NCBI GenBank assembly: GCA_004193205.1
Contig: RZUM01000002.1
Coordinates: forward strand, 868,001-932,000
Direction of reading: 5' to 3'
Length of the DNA stretch: 64,000 nt
DNA from: Gordonia sediminis
GTDB lineage: Bacteria; Actinomycetota; Actinomycetes; Mycobacteriales; Mycobacteriaceae
The position numbers were made by a program, and so were the translations under genes. Below, one piece after another: positions 6,918-16,293 of the stretch (positions are counted from its first letter, which is position 1; each line of letters opens with the position of its first letter). The notes beneath the pieces were generated by a model. That model did not search any database. It was not told where the DNA came from and was given only the letters and a program-made list of their open reading frames with translations.

Positions 6918-8858
6918 TCAGATCTCGGCGCCGACGCGATAGCCCTCGGCGATCGCGTGCCCAATGCGCCGCGGGGTCACACAGTCCCCGATCACGTCAA
7001 GCGCCTTCTCCGCTGTCGTCACCCCGAGATGGGTGACCGGGACCCGCGGCTGATGCCACACGACGAGCGACTCCGGCACCGAGACCGGCTCACCACCGAA
7101 CTCGGGCTCGAGAGTCAGCGCATTCGAGCCGGGATCGGCCGCCAATGCATGCGCCACCCGCAGTTCCACACCGGCCGCACCCAAGCGACGCAGCAGCGGC
7201 CCGGCACTCTCTGCCGGCACACGTGAGCACAGTGCGGTCAGCGGTGTCGCGAGCGTGACACGCCACCCGCGAGCAGCGAGCGCCTCGGCGGCGTTGTACG
7301 CCGGCCAGAAGCCATCGCCATCGTCGACGATCACCGCATCGCGCACATCGACGCCGGGCGGATCCCCGATGATCACCTCGTCCACCGTCGCCGTCGCAAA
7401 GCCGTCCAACCACGTCGGTAAGGGTGCGGGCCTGGATCCGGTTGCCACCACGACGTGATCGGCGATGGAGCGAATCTCGGCGAAGTCATCGAGCTCGATT
7501 CCTGCCGCGAGATTCACGTCCACCTTGAGCGGGCGCATCTCGTTCCCCAAATAGTCGATCACGTCGATCAGGGTGCTGCGATGCGGCGACGCGGCGGCGG
7601 TGCGAACAGCACCACCCAGTTCTGTTGACTTCTCGAAGAGCGAGACCCGGTGCCCGCGTTCGGCGGCGACCCGAGCCGCCTCGAGTCCGGCCGGGCCCCC
7701 GCCGATCACGTACACGTCCTTGGTCTCCGTCGCGCGGACACCGGCCTGCGGGTGGCGACCGCGGCCGACTTCCGCGTTCACCGCACAGTGCAGGTGCGGG
7801 TCGAATGCCCGGCAATCCTGGTTGACACCAAGGCATCCACGGATCTCCAGCAGTCGGTTGGTCGCGGACTTGTTCGGGAGTTCCGGATCGGCGATGAGGG
7901 CCCGCGCCATGCCGACGAGATCGGCGTGACCGTGTTTGATGATGTGTTCGGCGGTGGCCGCATCCCGAATTCGCTGACCCACCAGGGTCGTCAGACCGGT
8001 CGCTGCTCGAACACGGGAGGCCGACGGAACCGCGACCGCGTCCGGTTGGGTCGAATCCTTCACGTACGCGCCACGTGTTCCGTGCGTGATGCTGAGGTAG
8101 TCGACACCCAGGCCCGCATAGAATTCTGCGATGGGCAGGCAGTCGTCGATGGTCATGCCGCCGGGGATCTCCTCCTCCCCGCTCAGCCGCACCCCGAGGA
8201 TCTTGCCCGCCGGCATCGCCGAGCGCATCGCCTCGACGACCATGCGGCCGAAACGCATACGGTTCTCGAACGACCCGCCGAAACAGTCGGTCCGCCGGTT
8301 GGTCAGCGGCGACATGAACTGTGCGACCAGGTATCCGTGCGCGGCGTGGATCTCGAGCCCGTCCACGCCGGCGGCAATCAAATTCTCGGCAGAGACCCGC
8401 CAACCCTCGACGATGTCCTCGATCTCCCCGATTGTCAGTTCGTGCGGCGGGTACGCATCGCGGACAGTTTTGATCGGCGAGGGGGCGACTGGCGGCGAGT
8501 CCGACTCGCCGCCGATGAACTCCCGGCCGAGGTGCACCAACTGGGTGATCATCCTGGAACCGTGCCGATGCACGGCCTTCACCTTCTCGACCGTCGCCGG
8601 GATCACAGCTTCCTGGTATGCCTCCACGAGTTTTCGAGAGCGCAGGGTCGTGGTCGGATGAACCACCGTCGCACCACCGACGATCATCCCGACACCGCCG
8701 GCAGCGAGCCGCTCGAAGTGCTCGACGTCGCCGTGGGTGGGGATTCCCTCGTCGACGAGGCTGGTGCCGGCAGGCAGGGCGACCAGGCGATTCTTGAGGG
8801 TGATCCCACCCAGCTCCAGAGGCGAGAAGAGTTCAGGGAATGGGCTGTTCGCTGACAT
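6918..8858 (-). CDS. FMN/FAD oxidoreductase of the 2,4-dienoyl-CoA reductase (Old Yellow Enzyme) type, Fe-S cysteine missing
   Basis: A 646-residue protein. The N-terminal FMN barrel (about 1-340) shows LFSPLELGGITLKNR, MITQLVHLGRE and IHAAHGYLVAQFMSPLTNRR. A C-terminal FAD/NAD(P) domain follows (YVIGGGPAGLEAARVAAERG near 385). Relatives such as FadH and trimethylamine dehydrogenase bind a 4Fe-4S cluster through C-x2-C-x3-C-x11-C. Here the segment reads GCLGVNQDC and then HC: the second cysteine is Val (GTC codon) and the last spacing is shorter. Electron transfer between the flavins may be altered. It likely reduces an activated C=C bond in the pathway. It sits between the SnoaL-like genes and the terminal SDR. 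Confidence 0.88.
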   Translation of the reverse strand: MSANSPFPELFSPLELGGITLKNRLVALPAGTSLVDEGIPTHGDVEHFERLAAGGVGMIVGGATVVHPTTTLRSRKLVEAYQEAVIPATVEKVKAVHRHGSRMITQLVHLGREFIGGESDSPPVAPSPIKTVRDAYPPHELTIGEIEDIVEGWRVSAENLIAAGVDGLEIHAAHGYLVAQFMSPLTNRRTDCFGGSFENRMRFGRMVVEAMRSAMPAGKILGVRLSGEEEIPGGMTIDDCLPIAEFYAGLGVDYLSITHGTRGAYVKDSTQPDAVAVPSASRVRAATGLTTLVGQRIRDAATAEHIIKHGHADLVGMARALIADPELPNKSATNRLLEIRGCLGVNQDCRAFDPHLHCAVNAEVGRGRHPQAGVRATETKDVYVIGGGPAGLEAARVAAERGHRVSLFEKSTELGGAVRTAAASPHRSTLIDVIDYLGNEMRPLKVDVNLAAGIELDDFAEIRSIADHVVVATGSRPAPLPTWLDGFATATVDEVIIGDPPGVDVRDAVIVDDGDGFWPAYNAAEALAARGWRVTLATPLTALCSRVPAESAGPLLRRLGAAGVELRVAHALAADPGSNALTLEPEFGGEPVSVPESLVVWHQPRVPVTHLGVTTAEKALDVIGDCVTPRRIGHAIAEGYRVGAEI

Positions 8859-8924
8859 GAGGAGGACTCCTACGAAGGCAGACCGGCGAACGCGGTGTCA
8901 CCCGCGATCGTCGGCTGTGTGTTT

Positions 8925-9365
8925 TCAGTACGCGTCGAGTTGGGGCGGCATCAAGGGACTGATGCGTCGGGTTGCGATGCGCCAGCCGGCGTCGGTACGC
9001 CGATACGTGTCCTCGTTCATGCAGAAGCACTTGACGGTCGCGCCGTCTCTGTTGTGCCCGTCCTGCAGGAGGTAGTTACTACCCCGTGCGCTGTCCTCGC
9101 CGTCGAACTCGATGATGAAGTTTCCGAAGAGGTGCATCTGGTCGGCCATCACCTCTTGGTTGTGGGCAAAGAACTCGCGGATGGCCTCGGTGCCGGCGTA
9201 ACTTTCGAGACCCATCGGGGCGGCATCGAAAATCGCATCGGACGCATAGGGCTCCATGAGCGCGTCCATGTCGAAGGTGTCGAGTCCGCGTGCGTAGCGC
9301 GCCGAGAGCATGCGGATCTCTTCGATGTCGGCGGTGCGGTCGATCTGGACCTGGGGAATTGTCAT
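8925..9365 (-). CDS. SnoaL-like / NTF2-fold protein (copy 1)
   Basis: A 146-residue protein of the SnoaL_4 type. The start IEEIRMLSARYARGLDTFDM is the usual helix of this fold, followed by a cone-shaped beta sheet ending in WRIATRRISPLM. Family members act as cyclases, isomerases or dehydratases on small cyclic ketones; the catalytic residues are not conserved enough to assign one here. The ATGA overlap with the preceding gene (9362-9365) implies translational coupling, and the two may form a heteromer. Not a polyketide locus: the context is catabolic. Confidence 0.8.
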   Translation of the reverse strand: MTIPQVQIDRTADIEEIRMLSARYARGLDTFDMDALMEPYASDAIFDAAPMGLESYAGTEAIREFFAHNQEVMADQMHLFGNFIIEFDGEDSARGSNYLLQDGHNRDGATVKCFCMNEDTYRRTDAGWRIATRRISPLMPPQLDAY

Positions 9366-9868
9366 GATGTCACTGTCGTTTCGATGGCACTTGTTGACCC
9401 AACGGCCTGGCGGTCGAGAAAACCGTCGCCGAGCATGCGTTGCGGCCAGATGAAGTTGAGGCTCTGACGGAGTATCTTCCAGCCGTCCTGTGTCCGCTGG
9501 TAGGACTCTTCGTAGACGCCAAGCCAGTAGAGCGGGTTGCCGCCCTCCCGCATCTGGTCGCCGGTCACGAAGTCCAGCAGGTAGACGAGCCCGGTCGCGG
9601 TGTTCTCGCCGGTCAGTTCGACGACGTGGTTCACCACCACGTGCAGGTTGGAGAAGGATCCGCTTGCGTAGAAGGGCTTTTCGGCCTCGGCGAAGTTCGA
9701 CTTGAACTCGCTCCGGTCGGTCCAGCTGCCGTAAGGACCGAACTCGCAGACCGCATCAGGGTGATACAGGTCGACGAGGTCGTCGAGTCGACCGGCGTCG
9801 AGGTAGGCCGAACCCCGTATTCTCAGCTGTTTGATGGTTTCGATCTCGAGCATCTCTTCGATGGTCAT
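9362..9868 (-). CDS. SnoaL-like / NTF2-fold protein (copy 2)
   Basis: A 168-residue member of the same fold (IETIKQLRIRGSAYLDAGRL at the N-terminus, LYWLGVYEESYQRTQDGWKI near the C-terminus). The frame is open much further upstream, but ATG 9868 is the true start: GAGAGGA precedes it, and the upstream part is an arginine-rich shadow of copy 3. It overlaps the next gene by four bases. Its function is not assignable beyond the fold. Confidence 0.8.
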   Translation of the reverse strand: MTIEEMLEIETIKQLRIRGSAYLDAGRLDDLVDLYHPDAVCEFGPYGSWTDRSEFKSNFAEAEKPFYASGSFSNLHVVVNHVVELTGENTATGLVYLLDFVTGDQMREGGNPLYWLGVYEESYQRTQDGWKILRQSLNFIWPQRMLGDGFLDRQAVGSTSAIETTVTS

Positions 9869-9906
9869 CGGGCAATCCTCTCGGTTGTGATCAGCGGGAC
9901 CGGCCC

Positions 9907-10389
9907 TCACGGCCATCCGGGGACGGCCGGACCCCGACCCCCGACCGCCGCGATGTACTCGGTGTTGGCGGGACGCCGTTCGCCCCAGACGATCTCGAAC
10001 ACCAGCCGGGAGATCTTCCAGGTGCCCTCGTGCCGGGTGAGTTCGTTGTGGTAGCGCGCGATGAGGAAGCAGACGTCGTCGTCGCCGGCGAACTTCTCGT
10101 ATGAGTTGTGGTAGACAAGCGCTTTGGCCTGGTCCCCGTCGATGTCGACGTGGTAGACGCTGAGCATGTGGTGTTGCCACTCACACGTCTTGGTGAATTC
10201 GGTCATCCACCCGATCACCGTGTCGGCGCCCTGGACGGGCTCGCCGTTGCCGTACTGCGCCCAGATGTCCGGGTGGAGCACATCGTGGAGTTGATGCATC
10301 TGGGCCGAGTCGACCGCGGACGCATAGCGGTACAGCGCTTGTTCGATGGCGGCTCGGTCCTCGAGAACCGAACTGATAACTTGTTCCAT
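9907..10389 (-). CDS. SnoaL-like / NTF2-fold protein (copy 3)
   Basis: A 160-residue SnoaL_4-like protein. The N-terminal helix carries DRAAIEQALYRYASAVDSAQ, and LTRHEGTWKISRLVFEIVWG forms the last strands. ATG 10389 is chosen behind GGAAAG; the open frame extends upstream to 10650 without a family match. It is the first of three consecutive paralogues and is separated from the binding-protein gene upstream by 130 bp, the largest gap in the operon, where an internal promoter could sit. The ends GGRGPAVPGWP are unstructured. Confidence 0.8.
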   Translation of the reverse strand: MEQVISSVLEDRAAIEQALYRYASAVDSAQMHQLHDVLHPDIWAQYGNGEPVQGADTVIGWMTEFTKTCEWQHHMLSVYHVDIDGDQAKALVYHNSYEKFAGDDDVCFLIARYHNELTRHEGTWKISRLVFEIVWGERRPANTEYIAAVGGRGPAVPGWP

Positions 10390-10519
10390 CGGCTTTCTTT
10401 CCTTCCTGATCGACGACGCCAGCAGAAGAATCAGTTTCGTCTGATCGCCGCACATCTGGTTTCCGGTCAGGGGGTGGACTTCGCCCGCACCGTCCCGGTG
10501 TGGAGACTGCGGTGCGATG

Positions 10520-11551
10520 TCATCGCAGCGTCGACTCCAGATCAGTTCGATAGCGCTGTGCGCCATCACCCGTGGTGACCTCCAGGTTCTGATCCGGCAC
10601 AGTCTGTGCATCTGCAAGCGACCCCTCGATACCCGGGAGGACGGATGCATAACCGGGGGAAGTCGCGGCCTGACCGGCGGGCGTCACCATGAAGTCAGCA
10701 AGTACCTGTGCGGCGTTGGGATGCGGCGCGGTCCCGAGCGCAAGCCCATACCACTTGGCTCCCCAGACATGCTCCCCCGCGGTCCATTCCACGGGTGCTC
10801 CGGCGCTCTTCGCCTGCATCATCGGATCGACCATCATGGCCGCGCTGACCTCTCCCGATGCGAGTGCCTGGCCGAGCGGCTGATTGCTCGGATAGATTCG
10901 AGGATTCTGGGCGGCGAGCTTCTCCACGAAATCGTCCCCGTAGTACTTCTCGACGTGCGCGTAGAAGTCGAGATACGTCGGCGAGGTCGACGGGCTGACG
11001 ATCCCGACCTTGCCCTTCAGCTCCGGGTTGAGCAGTTCCTGCGGGGACTTGAGACCGCCGGGCAAAGCGTTGGTGTTCCACCCGAATCCGAGTAGCACCG
11101 CCCCTTCGAGAAAGAACCGGTCGTCGACAATGCTGGTGTCGCGGTGATAGTCCGGTGCGTCAAGAGCCGGCCCCACCAGCGGGACCGCGACATCGGTATC
11201 CGCGTTGGCCTGCATCCACGACACATCGGTGATGACAGCTACGTCGCCGATGCCCTTTCCGGAGCGCGACTCCGCGTCGATCTTGGACAGTAGATCGGCG
11301 TCCACACCGCGTACGACCTCGAGATCGATTTCTGGATATGCCTTCTCGAACTGCCTCTCGAGTTCGGCAAGTCGTGGAGCGGCCTGCGTCGAGTAGATCG
11401 TGACCTTTCCTTCCTGCTCCGCTGCCGCGACAACCTCATCCCACGAGCCGTCAACCGGGCCCGAGGGTGACGAGGCTCCGCCGCATGCGGCCAGGACCGT
11501 GGCCACGACCACTGCCGATGCGACGACACCGAACTGTCTTCCGTACTTCAT
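10520..11551 (-). CDS. ABC transporter substrate-binding lipoprotein (binding protein 1 of 3)
   Basis: A 343-residue extracellular binding protein. The signal peptide ends in a lipobox (VLAAC, Cys 23), so it is anchored to the outer face of the membrane. It belongs to the family-1/AfuA-like group: EGKVTIYSTQAAPRLAELER, FEKAYPEIDLEVVRG and APHPNAAQVLADFMVTPAGQ are typical. ATG 11551 follows GGAGG. It is the most divergent of the three: the acidic hinge region reads VDADLLSKIDAESRSGKG where the other two read as INP-VETEN-TGKG. The likely transport partners are the permease at 13409 and the ATPase at 15121. The ligand is unknown; an organic substrate is more plausible here than ferric iron. Confidence 0.87.
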   Translation of the reverse strand: MKYGRQFGVVASAVVVATVLAACGGASSPSGPVDGSWDEVVAAAEQEGKVTIYSTQAAPRLAELERQFEKAYPEIDLEVVRGVDADLLSKIDAESRSGKGIGDVAVITDVSWMQANADTDVAVPLVGPALDAPDYHRDTSIVDDRFFLEGAVLLGFGWNTNALPGGLKSPQELLNPELKGKVGIVSPSTSPTYLDFYAHVEKYYGDDFVEKLAAQNPRIYPSNQPLGQALASGEVSAAMMVDPMMQAKSAGAPVEWTAGEHVWGAKWYGLALGTAPHPNAAQVLADFMVTPAGQAATSPGYASVLPGIEGSLADAQTVPDQNLEVTTGDGAQRYRTDLESTLR

Positions 11552-11602
11552 GAGAATTCCTCCGTCCACGGCGATCTCACCGTCTGCCTGGATCTCTGTC
11601 GG

Positions 11603-12637
11603 TCACTGCGTGAACCGTGTTTGCCACTGCCGCTGGAATCCCGCGATCGACTCCGGAGTGAGCGTCGAGGTGTCCGGCAGCTGAATGTCCTGTGCCCGCC
11701 CCACCGCGCCAGGGATGTCCGGTAGCGCCGAACCGTAGCCGGTCGACAACGCTGTCTGGCCTTCTCTGGTCACCAGGAAGTCCGCGAGCACCTGAGCCGC
11801 GTTGGGATGCGGCGCCGAACTGAGCACATGGCTGTACCACGGTGTCCCCCACGCCGGTTTCGGGAGTACCCATCCGACCGGGGCACCGGCCGCCTGTTCA
11901 CGCACAAGAGGCGGCACCATTGGGGTGGCGGCGATCTCGCCGGAGTTCAACGCCTGAGCCACCCCGAGGGCGCTCGGATAGACCCGCGGTTCGAGGACGG
12001 CCAGACGCGCGTTGAAATCGGTGCCCCAGTTCTCGTCGAAGAAGCGATACTCGTCGACCACGGCGGCAAACCCGGCCGGATTGACCACACCGATCTTGCC
12101 GCGCAGGGATTCGGTGAGGAGATCACTCGGCTGCTCCAGCCCGGCGGGAAGCTCGTTCGTGTTCCAGCCGAGCGCGAAGATCGCCGCGCTCACCAGGAAG
12201 AACCGGTCATTGATGACGCTCTTGTCCCGCTGGTAGGCGGCGTCGTCGAAGGCCGGTCCGACAATCGGTGTGGAGTACGTACCCGATTCGGAGGCCCTGG
12301 TGATCCAGGCCGGGTCCGAGGTCATGTGCACGTCCGCGGTGCCCTTGCCGGTCCGGTTCTCGGTCTCGACCCGCGGATTGATCTCGACGTCCGTGCCGCG
12401 GGTGAACTCGAGGGTGATCTTCGGGTACTTCGCCTCGAACGCGGCTTTCACCTTCGCCAGGTTTTCGGGGTGCTGCGTCGAGTAGAGGTAGACGCTGCCC
12501 TCTTGCTCGGCGGCGGCCACCACGTCGGCCCAGTCGCCCTCGACCGGCCCGGACGACGATGCCGACGAACCGCAGGCGGCCATCGCGGGCAGGACGAGCA
12601 TTGCGGCAAGCCCCGCCAGAAACGGTCTCATGCGCAT
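11603..12637 (-). CDS. ABC transporter substrate-binding lipoprotein (binding protein 2 of 3)
   Basis: A 344-residue lipoprotein (lipobox AMAAC, Cys 22). It is closely related to binding protein 3: both carry RGTD-x2-INP, VETEN-TGKG, ALGWNT, EPRVYPSALG-AQAL and the C-terminal PDIPGAV-RAQDI. ATG 12637 is preferred, with GGAGG 6 nt upstream, and it overlaps the 3' end of the SDR gene by ten bases. No dedicated permease or ATPase lies beside it, so it should share the single membrane complex in this operon. Confidence 0.87.
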   Translation of the reverse strand: MRMRPFLAGLAAMLVLPAMAACGSSASSSGPVEGDWADVVAAAEQEGSVYLYSTQHPENLAKVKAAFEAKYPKITLEFTRGTDVEINPRVETENRTGKGTADVHMTSDPAWITRASESGTYSTPIVGPAFDDAAYQRDKSVINDRFFLVSAAIFALGWNTNELPAGLEQPSDLLTESLRGKIGVVNPAGFAAVVDEYRFFDENWGTDFNARLAVLEPRVYPSALGVAQALNSGEIAATPMVPPLVREQAAGAPVGWVLPKPAWGTPWYSHVLSSAPHPNAAQVLADFLVTREGQTALSTGYGSALPDIPGAVGRAQDIQLPDTSTLTPESIAGFQRQWQTRFTQ

Positions 12638-13392
12638 GTCCAACCTCCGTCGACATAGAGTTCCGTGCCGGTCACAAACAGCGCGTCGTCACCGGCCAGG
12701 AACGCCACCGCCGCAGCGACATCCGCCGCCGTGCCGAGTCGTCCCATGGGTGTGTTGGCGAGCATCGCCGCGTGCCGTTCCGTTCCCTCGTATCGCTGTT
12801 TCAGCTGTTCGGTCCCGATGAATCCGGGGTGCACGGAATTGACACGCACCCCACGCTGCGCCCAGTAGAGCGCCGCATTCTTCGTCATGGTCCGGACAGC
12901 GCCCTTGGCCGCCGCGTAGGCGACGCTGTTCCCCAACCCACCGACTGTTCCGAGAATCGAACACAGGTTGACGATCGAACCGCCACCGGACGACTCGATC
13001 TGCGCGCCGGCATGTTTCATACCGAGCCAGGTTCCCGTCTGGCTGATGTCGATCACCCGTCGGTAGCTCTCCAGGTCCTCGTCGACGACGCTGCCGATAC
13101 TGCCGATCGCACCGTTGTTGACCAGGATGTCCAGCCGCTCATAACGTTCCATGACACGACCGACGGTGAGCTCCCACGCGCCTTCGTCGGCAATGTCGAG
13201 GCCGGCAACGTCATGCCGGTCCGGTTCTGCGAGTTCGCTCCTGAGGTCTTCCATCGGCGCGCCGTCGATATCGGTGATCACCACCGAGGCGCCTTCGTCC
13301 GCCAGGCGGCGTACGATCTCCACGCCGATGCCGCCGGTCGCCCCGGTCACCAGAGCGACCTTGCCGTCCAGTCGAGTTGCCCCTATACCCAT
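12628..13392 (-). CDS. SDR-family oxidoreductase between the ABC permease and binding protein 2
   Basis: A 254-residue classical SDR with VTGATGGIG (residues 15-23), LDILVNNGA, catalytic Ser in NLCSILG, and Tyr/Lys in AYAAAKGAV; it ends in the family tail LYVDGGW. It follows the permease-ATPase pair by 16 nt and overlaps the start of binding protein 2, so catabolic and transport genes are interleaved within one transcript. Oxidation of a secondary alcohol of the imported substrate is likely; the substrate is unknown. Confidence 0.87.
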   Translation of the reverse strand: MGIGATRLDGKVALVTGATGGIGVEIVRRLADEGASVVITDIDGAPMEDLRSELAEPDRHDVAGLDIADEGAWELTVGRVMERYERLDILVNNGAIGSIGSVVDEDLESYRRVIDISQTGTWLGMKHAGAQIESSGGGSIVNLCSILGTVGGLGNSVAYAAAKGAVRTMTKNAALYWAQRGVRVNSVHPGFIGTEQLKQRYEGTERHAAMLANTPMGRLGTAADVAAAVAFLAGDDALFVTGTELYVDGGWTCA

Positions 13393-13408
13393 CTCGCTCT
13401 CTCCTCGC

Positions 13409-15124
13409 CTACAGGTTGCTCAGCACGTTGCGTCCGCCGACCACCATTGCGGCGCCCACACCCACGGTGGTGACCGCGGTCATGAGCAGCGCCATCGCGG
13501 CGACCTGCGGATACGAACCGTTCTGCCACATGTCGTAGAGCAACGTGCCCATGACCTGCGTCGTCGAGGCGCGGACCAACAGCGACGCGGCGAACTCGTG
13601 GGTGAGCAGGATGAACATCAGGGCCACCGCACTGAGGATCGCAGGACGCATGAGAGGCAGCATGATTCGCACATTGGTCACCAACGGTGACGCCCCACTG
13701 GTCGCCGAGGCCTCGGCGTAGGCGTTGCCGAGGGAAAGCATCGCGGTCATCTGCATCCGCGTCGCGAACGGCAGCATCAGCACCACGTACACCAGCACGA
13801 TGACCGTGCGTGTTCCGTAGAGAATCAGCGGCGGCTCGGTATAGGTCAGCAGGAACCCGACGCCGAAGATGACGGCCGGAATCCCCAGCGGCAGAGCCGT
13901 GATCAGGTCGCCGATGAGACCGAGAACCCGGTGCTGACGCCCTCGAACGAGGAGGTTGGCCATGATGTAGCCGATCGGGATGAGGATGAGCACCGCACCG
14001 AATGACGTGACCACACTGGTGATCACCGACTCGATCACCGCCGCGTTGTCGAAGAGTTCCCGGAAATTGTCCAGGGTGAACAGACTCCAGGTCAGCGACC
14101 CGGACCAGTACGGGGTCAGCGACACGATGACCAGGCCCACCAGCGGGATCACCAAGGCCACCACGGCGTAGATCACCAAAGTAGCGGTCGCCCAGCGTGC
14201 CCGACCACCCGTCGGGGCGAAAGCCTTGCCGCCGTGCGTCACGAAGCGACTCTGGTTGCCCAGCAGGAACTTCTGCACCAAGACCACGACAATGCCCAGG
14301 ATCACCAGTGGCGAACCCGCGGCCGCCGCCGCCGCGAAGTCGGAGGGCGATTCCGACACCCGTCGGTACATGTCGGTGGTCAACACGTTGACGCCGGCAT
14401 TCTGCCCGAGCAGCAACGGTCCGGTGAACTGTCCCAGACCGAGCAGCAGTGCGATGCCGCCGCCGTAGATCAACGACGGACGAAGGAGCGGCAGGACCAC
14501 CTTGAAGAAGACACCCACTGTCGAGGAGCCACTAACCTGGGCGGCCTCCAGATGCTCGGAGCTGATGTTCTGCATCCCCGCACTCACAAACAGGTATACG
14601 AACGAAGTGAGGCCGAATCCGGTGAGGATGACGATCCACGGCACGGTGTACACGTCGATCGGTCCGCTGTCGGTTCCGCTCCACCACGGAAGTTTGCGAA
14701 GTAGCACATTGAGATAGCCCGGCCCCGGCGACAGCAGGAACGCCCAGCCCACGATGTTGGCGACCGCGGGCATCACGATCGGCAGGATGGGAACGATTTT
14801 GAGGAAGCCCAGCCGGGCCGGCAATCTGCTCGCCGCAAACGCCAACAGCGTACCGAGGATCATCGCGATGACGAGGGAACCCACGGCGAGGGCGATCGTG
14901 GTTCGGATGGTCTCGGCGATGTCGAATCGTCCGTATTCGCTCTTGTACCCCTGGGCACCGTCGGCGAAGGCGAGGGACTGCAACCGCACCATCGGCAGGA
15001 CGGCGAGGTAGGCGAGCACAGCGAGGAGGGCCGTATAGCCGATCCTGGCGCGCCAATGCGCGGGAATTGCGAACGACCGCAGGGATGTCGAACCGACCGG
15101 CCCGACCGAGGCATTGGCAGTCAT
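13409..15124 (-). CDS. ABC transporter permease, fused double unit (ferric-iron/thiamine-type architecture)
   Basis: A 571-residue membrane protein with two permease modules in one chain, about 12 transmembrane helices in total. Each module has an EAA-type loop for contact with the ATPase: EHLEAAQVSGSSTVGVFFKV in the first half and AYAEASATSGASPLVTNVRI in the second. This FbpB/ThiP-like fused layout fits the AfuA-like binding proteins next to it. It starts at ATG 15124, overlapping the ATPase stop by four bases. Only one permease gene exists for three binding proteins. Confidence 0.9.
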   Translation of the reverse strand: MTANASVGPVGSTSLRSFAIPAHWRARIGYTALLAVLAYLAVLPMVRLQSLAFADGAQGYKSEYGRFDIAETIRTTIALAVGSLVIAMILGTLLAFAASRLPARLGFLKIVPILPIVMPAVANIVGWAFLLSPGPGYLNVLLRKLPWWSGTDSGPIDVYTVPWIVILTGFGLTSFVYLFVSAGMQNISSEHLEAAQVSGSSTVGVFFKVVLPLLRPSLIYGGGIALLLGLGQFTGPLLLGQNAGVNVLTTDMYRRVSESPSDFAAAAAAGSPLVILGIVVVLVQKFLLGNQSRFVTHGGKAFAPTGGRARWATATLVIYAVVALVIPLVGLVIVSLTPYWSGSLTWSLFTLDNFRELFDNAAVIESVITSVVTSFGAVLILIPIGYIMANLLVRGRQHRVLGLIGDLITALPLGIPAVIFGVGFLLTYTEPPLILYGTRTVIVLVYVVLMLPFATRMQMTAMLSLGNAYAEASATSGASPLVTNVRIMLPLMRPAILSAVALMFILLTHEFAASLLVRASTTQVMGTLLYDMWQNGSYPQVAAMALLMTAVTTVGVGAAMVVGGRNVLSNL

Positions 15125-16293
15125 GACGCAGCTCCCACCGTCACCGTCGCCTTCGCCGTCGCCGACACGCGATCAACGGTCGCATCGGCGGTGTCGGCGT
15201 ACACCCGCAGCGCGGACGGCGCGAAGCTAAGGACCATCCTGTCGCCCGGTTGGCTCTTCTTGAGAGTCGCAGCGTGCTCGGTGGCCGAGGCCCGCAGCAT
15301 GAGTTCGTCGTCGCCGGCCCGCACTGCGACGTCGTAGTACCTGCCGCCGTATTCGAAGTCGACCAGGTCGGCGTGCAGGACCACGTTCCCGGCGGGTCTT
15401 TCGTTCTCGGCGGTGTGCAGCAGAAGGTCGTCGGGGCGCAGCCGCGCCACGGCTCGGGTACCCCGGTCCCCGACACCGCGGACGATCGCACGCGAAAGAT
15501 CCACGGGTTCACCCTTGGCGGTCTCCCAGCCATGGTGGTCGCGGCGCAGTTCGATCCGGTTCGACATGCCGATGAAGGCGGCGACGTACTCCGAAGCCGG
15601 GTACTCGAACACCTGATCCGGTTCGTCGTACTGTTCGATCTTCCCGGCCTTCATAATGGCGACGCGGTCTCCGAGCGCAAATGCCTCGGCCTGGTCGTGG
15701 GTGACGAACACCGCAGTGAAGCCCAACTTCTGATGCAGCTGATGGATCTGAGAGCGCACCTGATCACGCAATCGCGCATCGAGATTCGACAACGGTTCGT
15801 CGAAGAGCACCAGATCCGGACGCGCGACGAGCCCGCGCGCGACCGCAACGCGCTGCTGCTGGCCACCACTGAGCTGCGACGGATAGCGGTTCAGGAGCCC
15901 CTCGCAGTCGACCATCCGGGCCGCTTCCTCGATCGACCCGTCTTTCAGTGCATTCCGCATCTTGCGCACCTTCAGCGGGTAGCCGATGTTCTTGCGGACC
16001 GTCATATGCGGCCACAGCGCGTACGACTGGAAGACCATGCCGATGTTGCGCTTGTGCGCGGGTACGTTCACCTTGGTGTCGGCGTCGAAGACGACGTTGT
16101 CCTTGAACGTGATGGTCCCGCCCTGCGGAGTTTCCAGACCCGCGAGACACCTCAGCGTCGTGGTCTTGCCACAGCCACTCGGGCCCAGCAGCACCAGGAA
16201 CTCGCCGTCTTCGATGGGCAGGTCCAGATCGTCGACGACGACGTTGTCGCCGTAGGTCTTCACCAGCCCGGACACTGTGAAATGTGATGTCAC
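15121..16293 (-). CDS. ABC transporter ATP-binding protein
   Basis: A 390-residue ATPase with Walker A GPSGCGKTTT, signature LSGGQQQRVAVARGL, Walker B LVLFDEP and H-loop VTHDQAE, followed by a C-terminal TOBE regulatory domain (about 250-390). It energises the double permease encoded four bases downstream. The start is GTG 16293, embedded in a GTGA overlap with the upstream SDR gene. The sequence resembles FbpC/PotA/UgpC-type importers; the TOBE part does not reveal the ligand. Confidence 0.92.
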   Translation of the reverse strand: MTSHFTVSGLVKTYGDNVVVDDLDLPIEDGEFLVLLGPSGCGKTTTLRCLAGLETPQGGTITFKDNVVFDADTKVNVPAHKRNIGMVFQSYALWPHMTVRKNIGYPLKVRKMRNALKDGSIEEAARMVDCEGLLNRYPSQLSGGQQQRVAVARGLVARPDLVLFDEPLSNLDARLRDQVRSQIHQLHQKLGFTAVFVTHDQAEAFALGDRVAIMKAGKIEQYDEPDQVFEYPASEYVAAFIGMSNRIELRRDHHGWETAKGEPVDLSRAIVRGVGDRGTRAVARLRPDDLLLHTAENERPAGNVVLHADLVDFEYGGRYYDVAVRAGDDELMLRASATEHAATLKKSQPGDRMVLSFAPSALRVYADTADATVDRVSATAKATVTVGAAS

